DNA of 64,000 nucleotides from Mesotaenium endlicherianum (taxonomy: Eukaryota > Streptophyta > Zygnematophyceae > Zygnematales > Mesotaeniaceae). The stretch spans positions 611,335 through 675,334 of the forward strand of contig WELA01007202.1 of the NCBI GenBank assembly GCA_009602735.1, given 5' to 3'. Below are positions 10,279-20,200 of this stretch, piece after piece. Positions within the stretch are counted from its first letter, which is position 1. Each line of letters begins with the position of its first letter. Made by a program: the position numbers and the translations under genes. Below the pieces are notes generated by a model. It searched no databases. It saw only the letters and a list, made by a program, of their open reading frames with translations, and was not told where the DNA came from.

Positions 10279-11039
10279 TGAAATGTATTGATTTACCAAC
10301 TAGGCGACTTATAACTAATTGAGATCTTTATATCAGCAAGTAATCTTTATGGTATATTCTGTTAATTTAATAAACACAAAAGGACGACACACTAACAGTG
10401 GACAATACTTGTAAGTCAAATGCAAGTATACTAGCATTAATAATGCAATCAGTAACTCATACATAGGCAGGGCTAGACGACAATGCATATCAATGGCTTC
10501 TCGCCTTAGATTCAGATCTCTCTCAGTAAGCTGTATAAGAGAGTTGGCCTCGGTTCCAAATGCCGAAATCGAGAGGAATAACTAGCATGTGTACATGGAA
10601 TGACTTTACTGTTCAACGGCAAGTGCGATGGCATCGACTACCCGGGACTTAACCACGTTGGTAGGACCTCGGCTAACCAAATCCACAGACATCTCCCATC
10701 ATCTCGAATCGCCATCCACCCTAAGGGTGTCGTCTGGCACTCATCTAGCACACTACACTTACATGCATAGCTAGGCAGTTTGCTGCCACCGAGTACGGCA
10801 ACCAGCTGACTGTCAAAGAGTGGGTCAGCAAGCTGACACTAGTCAACAGGTTGACCTAATGGACTTCAGCTTGCTACTCTCGGCTGAGTCATACAATTAA
10901 GTAGCAAGTATATAGCAAACTTAAATCCAGCAATCTAAATATTCATTGATGTTCAGCAGGCAAAACTTGTTGAAATATTATTTCTAAATGAAAATTATAT
11001 ATATCCAACATATTGGTTAATAACACACAGTCACTGTTT
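10279..11039 (-). repeat. R2 5' LTR (family LTR2)
   Basis: This LTR of about 761 bp reads TG...CA on the plus strand and adjoins the primer site at 10266. It is homologous to the two solo LTRs at 24031-24733 and 52048-52767, which are inverted relative to it. Shared blocks include GACTCAGCCG, a CAGCTGACTG/GAGTACGG region, CGGGAWGATGGGAGATG and the ACTCATACATA end block. The 5 bp after it (GTCAC) should be its target site, but the matching 3' LTR is not in the window. Confidence 0.85.
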
Positions 11040-12670
11040 TTGGATTAACAAGGAGTTCTTGACCCTAACGAAGTCGTAAAACTCAAACAAATCGATTATG
11101 CAAAGCTACTTTGCATTCATGCGGATTTCCGCGATCCTTTGTTTGAGACACTCACACCATACCGATCGGCGAACTGCTTATTTCAACTACTTGGTCACAT
11201 GAAAGCATGTGTGCACGACAAACGATCACGTCTGTCATAAAACATCAAAGACATGACCGCGGTTAGTCACGTCTACCTTAAAAGAAGCTTAAATGTGACT
11301 ACAGACAATCACGTCTATTTGTTGGAAGCGACTACGCCAATTTGGCGCGAAACAATTCCCCACAATTTGTCGCAATTTGTCGAAAGTCTTGAAACTGCCA
11401 CACGGCATGATTTTGGGCATTTTGTCACACCCATTTGACCGTTTACGTTGACATGACCGGTGCCCTAGGTGGTGACTGGAAGCACTCGAGTGCCTCACAT
11501 TGAAGAGGTATAGATACCTGCAAGAGTCATTGTGAGTGCAACTCTTACAAGCACTCATTCTGTAGCTACGCTTTCTCTCCTTTTTCACTCTTATGGACTT
11601 AACAAAGATTACGGGTTGTAGATATCTTCTTTCCGCTATTATCAAATATTTTTTGAATACCGAGAAGAGAATTCTCATAAACTAATACATTTGGAAGAAT
11701 CGTTACTTTGGTATCGGACCCAACGAATTTGTTTTTTTTTTCCTCCTTGGGAACTTGTAAGTGAAGTTTCAATTAGATTGTGCAGCCAAACCTAACAGAT
11801 TTTTCTGATTTCACACAGAGATTTCACACAGATTTTCCTCGAATTTTTTATAGCTTGCGATCGTGGAATTGAGGTCATCTACTTAGATGACGATTCACCT
11901 CACCGGACTCGCTCTTCAGCACGATCTTCGTCGCCCGGTGCCGCTTCGCCATCGCATTACGCGCTTATGGCTCCTGGTGGCTCCTTGTCGCCCGTTGAAC
12001 TGCGGGCATATGAGATTTTGTCTTCAAAGATGCCCGCATTTCTGACGCGATCTTCCCCTGGCCTTTCCAATGACCCACCTGTTCCTTCTCGCCCCCGTAT
12101 AGCCACACACATGCCACTTGCCAATACGCCGCCACCTCGCGTCATGCGTGAGCGGCCAGATGTGATTCATTCTTTACCTTATTCAGACAATGGGGTATAT
12201 TATCATATTTGGTATGATTATGGGCATTGGTCGGAATTGGTAAACCAACCTTTGGTGGAGGATTATGAGGATGTGTATAATTTACATTATTCGTTGGGCT
12301 TTAATCGCCTTGCTATGCTTGTTCGTAATTACGCCTCTTCGCATGGCTATGTCAATCACGTTTGGGTTACTCACTAGGTTAGCCACTCTGAGCAAATATT
12401 TGAGATAGATTTGTATTGCGATCGCTCTTGTGACCGTTACTGCGGTCATCGTATTGATGCGCGAGTAGATTATATCCAGTGCCCTCAATTAAATTGATGT
12501 TTAGCTATTGACAACACAACTTAGTGAGCAGGAGATTCTAGGTGCTTGTGCGCATGCATCAAAGACTCCTACTCTCTTTGGCATACCGGATATAAATATA
12601 GTTCGTAAAGAATATATTTGTGTGGAAGTGTTGAGCTTTGTTGATTTTCTAGACCTAGAGTGTATCCATG
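11040..12670 (+). other. Unresolved insert with a primer-site-like motif
   Basis: This block separates the R2 LTR from the interrupted R1 reverse transcriptase. At 11709-11721 the plus strand reads TGGTATCGGACCC, close to the tRNA-Met primer site. The A/T-rich 11040-11700 could therefore be a plus-strand LTR, with the open frame at 11967-12377 as its gag-like product. I could not find a convincing CA end before the motif or a second LTR. The right edge is a TTAA (12671-12674), where R1 coding sequence resumes. Identity is unknown. Confidence 0.4.
11967..12377 (+). CDS. Hypothetical protein, possibly retroelement-encoded
   Basis: A 136-codon frame starts at ATG 11967, and the same frame is open further upstream through a Ser/Arg-rich stretch. 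The N-terminal half is Pro/Ser-rich. The C-terminal half is rich in aromatic residues (YYHIWYDYGHWSELV, ASSHGYVNHVW). I recognise no domain. The position 250 bp after a primer-site-like motif suggests the leader product of a small retroelement, but a host origin cannot be excluded. Confidence 0.3.
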   Translation: MAPGGSLSPVELRAYEILSSKMPAFLTRSSPGLSNDPPVPSRPRIATHMPLANTPPPRVMRERPDVIHSLPYSDNGVYYHIWYDYGHWSELVNQPLVEDYEDVYNLHYSLGFNRLAMLVRNYASSHGYVNHVWVTH

Positions 12671-13649
12671 TTAACATATTCTTCAACTCATCCAACTCTG
12701 CAAACGATTGTCGATAGGCGGGTCTCACTGGTGGCCTGCTCCCAGGTTCCAACTCAATCTTGTGCTCCATAGCTCTCTGTGGAGGTAATCCTGCAGGTAG
12801 TTCCTCAGGAAATACGCACTTGAACTCCTCCAACAGCGCCTTAATTTGGGCAGGCATCTCAGCAGGCTTCTTCTCTTGAGCAGTTGGGCTCAGCTCCTTC
12901 TGAGCAAGGGGATCAGACACCACTACTTGCTCCTCCGGCGATGTACATTTGCCCAGGCTGTTAGGATTCACGCTTGCTCCATCTGATGACCTGGCCAGGG
13001 CCACCAAAACAAGGTACATCTTCTTCACCTGATTCGCCCTGCATAGCTTCTTAACTTGCAGGCTCGACAGAAGACAGTTACTTGTGGTCGTATCTACCTC
13101 CACCTGTTTCGCTGTCTCCATTTGACCATCACGCCCTTGGACTTTCACTTGTCCTGTGCTCCAGTGCACTTGAGGGTTGGCTTTTCTTAGGCATGGTCGG
13201 CCCAATATCACCTCATGGTGACCTAACTCTGCCTGCTCCATAACTTCAGTACTTTGGTGCCCCGCTACTTCCACGTGAATAGCTTTCGTAGGTGCACCAC
13301 ACTTGAGTCTTTGCCCATTTGCCAAAATTGCCTCCTTAGGCTCATAATGCTTTTGCACAGGGACTCGCCACTCTTTCACCAGCTTCTTGTGCACAAAGTT
13401 TGCACTTGCGCCACTGTCAACCATACACTTCGCATTGTTGCCGTCGACCACTCCTTCCACGATGATAGGCTTGTCAACGTCTCGTCCTTTGCTTCTCGGC
13501 AGGCTCCTGGGGATAACCTCCTTGTGAGTTCTCGTCTTCACGCCAGTAGACACCCCAGAACGACTTACTGGCGTCCTCCTTTTTCCTGCTGTTGAGGTTG
13601 CTTCGCCTTCACATGACAGTCTCGAGCCAGATGTCCAAGCTTGCCGCAA
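12671..13649 (-). pseudogene. R1 protease and start of reverse transcriptase, truncated
   Basis: The minus strand encodes a retropepsin-like domain with the catalytic triplet in MVDSGASANFVHKKL (about 13420). A linker follows, then the start of reverse transcriptase: LEEFKCVFPEELPAGLPP, HKIELEPG, PPVRPAYRQS and AELDELKNML (about 12680). The coding sequence stops at a TTAA (12671-12674), beyond which the frame reads unrelated residues. The YxDD catalytic region and RNase H are absent from the window. Pol is in a different frame from gag and overlaps its end, as expected for frameshift expression in this superfamily. Confidence 0.85.
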
Positions 13650-14596
13650 TTATAACAGGGTCCTCTCTGCTTGAAATTCTACTGCTTGCGCTGGTACTGC
13701 ACAAGTCCCAACTCCATGGGTACTGGACCTTGAACACTCGTGCTTGGCGCTTGAGATCCAAAGTGTCGATATCCTTCAAAATTGTGGCTGCCCCACTGCC
13801 TCTGACTATACTCCACAGTGTCGACCCTTGTTGCCAATGCCATCATTTCTCCAAGACTGGTAGGGTCCTTGAGCGCCACTTCCTTGGCCACAGTTGGCTT
13901 GAGTCCCCTCTTGAACTTGTCCATCATCTCCGACTCGTGCATGGATGGACATTGAAGCACCAGCTCGTTGAAGCGCGATACATACTCTTGAACGCTTGCT
14001 CGTTGACGAAGGCGCACCAATAGATCTCGAGCGGTAGCCTCGGGCGCAATAGGTTGAAATTGCCTCTTCAAGCCTTGAAAGAGCTGATCAACAGTAGCAG
14101 GAACTCCAGACAATTGCTCTTCCTGTTCATACTAAGCTCCAGCACTCTTCTGCAGCAAAGTTATGACAAAGGCGACTTGCCTGTTGGGCGTGAGCGCAGA
14201 GTACTCCATAAATTTCTTCACTCCAAAAATCCATTGATGAACAGGCGGCGATCCACGCTCTCCAGTATGAACTTCAGGCTTAGGCGCACGCACTCCTGCT
14301 GCGGGTGGAATAACTGGTTGCACCACTGTGTTAACATGAATCGGTGGCACAACAGGTGCAGGTGCCGAACTCGTTGAAGCGGCGTTCCCCATAACAACTC
14401 GCACCATTCTCTCCACCTCCGCGCGCATATTTTGTCGAAACTGGGTGTAGACTTCTCCTCCAATTTCATTTGCCATTTGCCTTAGCATCGCCTGCATCTC
14501 TTGTTGCTCTCTAGTCATTGTTGGTGCTGCCTGCTGCCCCGCGCGCTCAACATGCGCGACATGTTCGCCTCCTCTAGCTGCTGGCTGCGACTCCAT
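13565..14596 (-). pseudogene. R1 gag with two in-frame TAG stops
   Basis: The minus-strand ATG is at 14596, 24 bp inside the primer site. An N-terminal region rich in Q/E/M leads into a retrotransposon gag domain (LFQGLKRQFQPIAPEATARD, VQEYVSRFNELVLQC, DKFKRGLKPTVAKEV). A CCHC zinc knuckle follows near 13650 (C-Y-N-C-x4-G-H-x4-C). The frame holds TAG at about 14131-14133 and 13679-13681, each followed by sensible gag sequence in the same frame. Both fit CAG to TAG change. The product coats element RNA; this copy cannot make a complete one without readthrough. Confidence 0.85.
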
Positions 14597-14619
14597 AATA
14601 TAATATGCAAACTAGCCCA

Positions 14620-14631
14620 GCTCCGATACCA
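14620..14631 (-). other. R1 primer binding site
   Basis: The minus strand reads TGGTATCGGAGC two bases inside the 5' LTR, identical to the R2 primer site. It matches the tRNA-Met-type primer of Ty3/gypsy elements. Confidence 0.85.
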
Positions 14632-14633
14632 GA

Positions 14634-15377
14634 TGAAAGGGGCAGAGTGCCCTACTGGAAGCGTAGTGACTCACGAGGAACAAAGCTAGTTGCAATCATA
14701 CTCAAGAGTGCCGCGGCATATTGCTAAGAAAGCTTAGGAAAATTACTTGACATTTTGAATGGCAAGAAACTGCTCACAAATAATGTAGGATGAAAGGCCT
14801 TGTCATTAACAACCCGTAGGAATTTACAGAAGTGAAAACTGATAAGAAACAAAGAGTTTATGCCTATTTATGATTTTATGCCTGAGTGCTCCTCCCTAGG
14901 AGGAAGCTACGGATTTTCCTAAGTGTTCGTCAAATCGTCCCTTCCAGAATATTCGTGAGTAATCCAGATCAGTCTAATCTGACGTGTCGGGCCGAATTGA
15001 CGTCCACATACATGCATCGACATTACTAGAATATTCTATCGTTGACGCACTAGGCTAAACCGAAACTTCTAGGTGAATCGACCTAGTCGGCACTCCACGT
15101 CAGCCGAACTTACGTGAAGGTTCGAGTTCATTCTAACGGGCCAGATTGCTCGACGCTGTCGGTCAATCTGACGGTCGCGCTCACCGCGAATTAAGGACAG
15201 TCGTCAACCGACCTCAAAACTAATCAAACTTCGGAAATCCGTAACTCTCTCAATACTTGACCAAATTCGATGAACTTTATATCAAAATGACCACAAAAAT
15301 GCACTCTACACTACTATACAATCAAAACATACTTTCATGAAACTCAAAAATGCACTTTATAAACCTATGACCTTACA
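14634..15377 (-). repeat. R1 5' LTR
   Basis: The repeat is 744 bp with TG...CA ends and pairs with 3224-3967. It is followed at once by the target duplication ACTTG (15378-15382). As the 5' LTR on the minus strand it would carry the element promoter; I could not place a TATA box with confidence. Confidence 0.93.
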
Positions 15378-15382
15378 ACTTG

Positions 15383-16528
15383 ACTGATTTTGTCGCAGTC
15401 AGCGGTTATGTCAGCATCAAGACCACTGGCAAGGGGTTAATGTCAATGTGCCCCACTCCCAGGAATGGGGGAGGTCTTGACAGCATAGACAGCCGTGAGA
15501 CTAGATGCTGGGGATCAGTGATGAGCTGCCCAGCAGGTACCAAGCCCAGTACTGTGTGACTGGCAGATTAAGCCAGGTCATGGCCGCAATGCCAAGATAG
15601 ATTACGGCCGCCCGAGTGGGAATCTTGAGCAAGTGGCATTTGCTTGTACACACCGTGCAAGAGTTCTTAGCCATGAGCCAATTAGGCGTGATTGCCAGCT
15701 GAGAAGCTAAGCAGCCACGCGCGACAGTCATGAGGTGTGCATGCATGCTGAGTGACTACGAGTTTGAGTTGAGCATGGCTAGGCAGAAGCGACATGCAGC
15801 TAAGCCTTGTGACTAAGCACGGCATTCTCGAAGGATGACGCTGTGTGGTGCCTGCGAAAGGCACGAACCTTGCCTGAGACATGTGATTCACTCTCAAGCA
15901 CTTTTGCCAAGAAGGAAAGGAAGCAGAAGGAAGGAGAAGAAGGGCGCGAAGAAGAAGGAGTTCCCAAGGCCATTGGAGGGCCGAGGTCCCACGCTTCTGC
16001 CGACGCTGAAGATTCTTCTCAGTGTATCATAGATAAGTTAGGATTGTAGGAGTTCCCGAGAGGGAATCTCACTGTTGAAAGCAAGAGGACTGCGAAATAG
16101 AATCTGCTAGGAGATTAGCACAGATTCGGCCGAACGCCACAAGTGTGTGTGAAGCAGCCTTAAAATGGTAAGTTGTGTTAGTTTCCAGGTTCTCAGAAGT
16201 CGCATTCGCATCTCGAAGAGAGAGAGTAGTATTGACAGATAAAGCTCTCAGTGAAGAACTGAGTGAGCCCAGCTTGGCAGTGAAGAGCTGTTAAGGCGCG
16301 GAGTTAAGTGAAGAGCTTGACCTAGGCCAGCATAGACGTATATTTTCAGAGTTTTGTAAGCTGTGACTTGTGAAAGTTAAGCAAAAGCCGGAAGGGCGAT
16401 TTTCTCTGAACCTGACGTTGTATGTCGAGCTGCTTAGAGTGTGATTCCTGCAAACCACAATCTGCTCACCTGTGAACTCAGGAACCTTAAGGCATGAAGC
16501 CTATGTGGAAGTAAGAGACTTCCGTTCT
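15383..16528 (+). repeat. Probable continuation of the interrupted PHD-retroelement LTR
   Basis: After removing R1 and one ACTTG, the LTR begun at 2838 runs on into this stretch. It contains no credible gene. It has a purine-rich AAGGAAAGGAAGCAGAAGG tract (about 15910) and many AAGAGCTG/GTGAAG motifs. It ends where a second copy of the LTR start begins at 16529. If all of it is LTR, the LTR would be about 1.5 kb. The 3' border is not proven because I see no clear CA end. Confidence 0.45.
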
Positions 16529-16847
16529 TGTAAGAGGAATTAAGGCAAGGCAAGCATATTCAAATTCTCTGCTAAGGCTTAAGATAAGCAGATGGTGAGG
16601 GCTGAGTATAGTAAACCAAGCCCTGAGAGTTGGTCATGGTTGCATGGTGCAAGTTCAGGAGCCCAGGGATGGGTTAACCCTGGTAAGGCTTGTTACTGAC
16701 ACACGTGCAAAGATCAATCGACCATGTTTTGCCACACGTGAGGAGGGCCACCGACACATCGACCAGGTTGAAGGCGCACTTGCTGAAAGGCCACGCACGG
16801 GCCGAGGGACCGACACTGTTAGGCACGACACACGTTGTGACAGTTAG
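16529..16847 (+). repeat. Second, partial copy of the PHD-retroelement LTR start
   Basis: TGTAAGAGGAATTAAGGCAA begins the repeat, which matches 2838-3140 closely. It shares GGGCTGAG, GCATGGTGCAAGTTCAGGAG, GGGTTAACCCTGG and GAGGAGGGCCACCGACACAT, with a short insertion at about 16692-16707. Homology stops after GACAG at about 16847. It lies head to tail with the preceding LTR sequence and about 410 bp upstream of the ELF3-like start codon, so it could affect that gene's expression. Confidence 0.75.
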
Positions 16848-17259
16848 CACCCCTTGGTTTTATTGTTCGGGACACGCTGTTGTTGTCTATCATATAGATA
16901 TATTTTATGAAAATATTGCTGATGAAGGAAGCTGGATGACCATACGAGGAGCTAGGGGTTGCAAATAGCTATGTAGGTGGAAGTTGGGTATCCTGCGGTG
17001 TACCGCGTTCTGGTGGATGGCGAAGCCGAAGTGTAGGCCATTCGCGTTGCATGTACACACCCTTATCATCTTCTGCGGTCTACTACCGGCTTTAGGGTTC
17101 ACAATACTTATTTTCCTCTGATGTGTGCTAGCCGGATTTGACGATCCAAAGCAAGACTTTGTTGCTTTCAACATCTTATGCGCGTGGTTCAAGACGAAGC
17201 AAGGAGATGAGGTTTTTTGTGTGCACGTTGTAGTCGTTGATTGGGGACTCTCTTCCAAG
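16848..17259 (+). promoter_or_regulatory. 5' flank / likely 5' UTR of the ELF3-like gene
   Basis: This is unique sequence between the LTR fragment and the proposed start codon. The coding frame is open upstream of the chosen ATG to 17125, but those residues do not resemble the family. I see no definite TATA box. One or more 5' UTR introns are possible. Confidence 0.4.
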
Positions 17260-20200
17260 ATGACCCCTCCCAATGCTCATGTTAGAGAGCAAAAAATCGC
17301 GAGGAAAGGAAGTACTTGTGCAGACGAGACAGCTCTCTTTCCTCCAATGCACGTTGATCATGCTACTGGTCCCGGCTCAGGGCCGAGGGCACCGCCTAGA
17401 AATAAGATGGCCCTCTATGAGCTCGTGACTACACCTAGTAAGAGATCAAGGACAATTACTTCTGGAAGTAGTGTGGCGAACTCAATGAATCCAATTCAAA
17501 GTTTAGGGTCTGGAGTAGGTCCTCCCGAGTGGCAGCAAAATCTCATGGTAAGCCCATGCTCCTAAATGCACTTTTATATTCACATTTGCTCCTGAATATA
17601 TGCTGTGTTCGTTTCGGTCTTGACTGGAGGTTCACTTGCTAATTATGCCAGGGGATGTGGTCAGACATTCACAAAGTTTGCTACCTTATTGGGCGCATTT
17701 GACACCCTTTTGTCAAACGGAAGTGATGGTCATCACTCTCAGCATGTGCAATCCATGATCATGTTCTTGTCCTTGCGGTGGTCGCTTGTATCACCGTGTC
17801 ATCAGCCTGGCTACTTATTTGGGCGAGAGGGCTCTGGGTAGACAGTGGTTTCTTGTTGGCTTGCCCAGTGCTTGTAGATAGAGAATTGACCACGTTTATT
17901 ACAGTTGAGTGCTCGGTTGTGTTTGCTATGTGCAAGGACACTCATATGAATTGAAATGCGTCCAGGTTTTGGTTTGTACACGTGGAGTATGTGAATACTC
18001 ATCAATTATCTTGTGGGGCTGTTGGAATTAGGTTTTTGCTTATGGATCATTTCCATGATTTTGTTAGATTTAGCTTGTTAGGTTAGCGAATGAAATGCGT
18101 ACATGCCTGGGCTAATGTGTTCACAGTTTGGTTGTACGGTCGAGTAATAAATGGGATCTGGGTGATTCTAGCCCATGATCTTCTCTGAGTTGCATTTTTT
18201 TGGATCGCGGCAGGTTGAGAAGTGTGTGGCACATCCTGTGCTATGTCTTGCAATGTTCTTCCCGTGTAGGTTCTCATTATTGACTCTTAGTTGACCGATA
18301 TCCTGCCTGTGACGTCCAAGCTTGGTATATGCATGCCAGTTTGGGGAGCCTGATATGAGCTTGATTGAGTTTTGGAACTTTGTCGTTTGTGATTTTTTCT
18401 CAGCCTCTCTCGGTGGCATACGAAAGCCGCTATTCCTACCTTCCATACGTGGCGCATCAGCAGGCTTTGCAGCAGCAGGACCACCATAGGGGGCTTCGTG
18501 CTTCGAACCCATGTCCTCCTTGGAGTTGTAATAACTCCTCGGGCGGAATCACAAGCGCTAGCAGTGGCCGTCAAGGAATTAACAATGGAGTGCAAGGGGA
18601 GCCAGTGAGGGTAACGGCAGCAGTAACAGGTCAAGCTGCAGTTAGAAGTGACAAGCACGTCAGCCGAAGCAACAAGCACCAGAGAAGCAGATCCACTTCG
18701 TCCGCCAGAGGGTCCGCATGGATTGGGGGTCAGGATACACAGATAGTGCCTGCACGTTCAGACCACAAGTGCCAGGTTCTTTCAGAGGATGCACTGGCGG
18801 CATCGGATGGGAGGTATGAGAGGCATGGGCCAGTCATAGCTAGCAAGGGGAAGGGGAATGTGGAGAAACGGAGATCAGATAGCTCACTGAGGGACACAAC
18901 TGGTCCAGCATGCAGGCAAGGCAATGTGGTGCTGGGCAGAGAGAACCACACTAGACGTGTGAGGAGTGAAGGTGGTGATAGTGAAGCATCTGGCCTTGTG
19001 ACTGAAGTGACCCAGACTCAGACTGCCGAGCGGTGGGCTCTATGGGCTTGGAAGAAGAGGCACATGTCGTGGAGTGCTACCGTTGTTCCAAGCAGTGAAC
19101 CAGTCTTGTCAGCACCTGAGTCGCTGCAGGCAGTGTCTGTCACGACACTGATTGAAAATCGTGATTTGCAGTTGCCGGTGGCGCATGGTAGCAACAGATC
19201 GGCAGTGCCAGCGAGTCTTCATTTTGTACCTGACTTTATGCCAATGTTAAGTGAGGAGGATATGTGTGCTGCTGGTTCCGGGAAATTGTCGGGAAGTGGA
19301 CCGGTAGCAGGCTCACAGTTACTCCACTGCATGAAGGATGTGAATGGTGCCCCGGAGTGTGTGCCATCTGGTGGCAGTGCTGTGGTTGAGCCTTCCGTGA
19401 CAAGCAGTGGGGCAGGTCTACAGCAGTTAGCACCAGATGTACCTGGTGAGGATCAGGATGTATCTGCTTTGTCTAATGGGCATAACGCAGAGGACCCGAT
19501 GTCAGAGCAACTGCAAAAACAGACCATGGGCACATACAAGGCTGCAGGTGTGTCACATGGAAAACTAGTAGCAGCTTGCACAGGTGAATCAGGTAGTGGA
19601 GCTTCTACAGAGAAAGTTGCTCTTGCCTCGTCGACTCTGCGCAAGCAGATTGCTAGTAGTCCAGTCGTTATGGCCTCAGCCCCAGTGTCACCCATCGCTG
19701 TGGTACCAAGTGGTGCTATTGAAAAAGGTGAGGGTGGGAAGAACATCTTTCATAGTATAGTGCACTCAGCAGGTAAATTAGTTGGTGATTATCCAAATGG
19801 TAGTAACATTGCACCCCCCCAAGGTGAACACGAGCAAGAAGTGCCACCTGTGGAGCGTGAGATGCCAGGAGGCTTGGATGTAGAAGCGATGACAGGACAT
19901 GGAATCTCGAGCAGGTCGTGCGCTGCACCTTTGTCTACAAAGTACAGGAAGCTCCAGTCGCGGCTGGATGCTGCCGGGCCGAGCACATCTATGAGTGTGA
20001 AAGGAGACAAGGCAGACAGTGGGGAGGGTGTGTCGGAGCAGACTCCATCTACAGCAGCGCGAGATGATGCTGCAGACTGCGGTGACAGCATAGGCGAGGC
20101 GGAGAGAACGCCTATGGTGATGCCCACAGACGTGGTGTCTTGTATTGGGCAGCAGGAGTTTTGGCGTGCCCGTAAAGCTATTTTTAGGTGAGATATGCTG

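Larger units (their letters stand above)
3224..15377 (-). mobile_element. R1: nested chromodomain Ty3/gypsy LTR retrotransposon
   Basis: This 12154-bp element is bounded by two 744-bp LTRs (3224-3967 and 14634-15377) and by the 5-bp target duplication ACTTG (3219-3223, 15378-15382). On the minus strand the order is LTR, tRNA-Met-type primer site, gag, protease, start of reverse transcriptase, a foreign block (5510-12670), integrase-chromodomain, polypurine tract (minus GAGGAGGGGGATGA, 3968-3981) and LTR. I count about 27 differences between the LTRs (about 3.6%), mostly transitions, so the insertion is moderately old. Most of reverse transcriptase and RNase H is missing. The element landed inside the LTR of the PHD-integrase retroelement. 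Confidence 0.9.

Noticed and set aside
17605-17841. Extra ELF3 exon within intron 1
   Set aside because: The frame shows no ELF3 similarity, and the splice from 17547 to 18404 already keeps phase. RNA data could change this.
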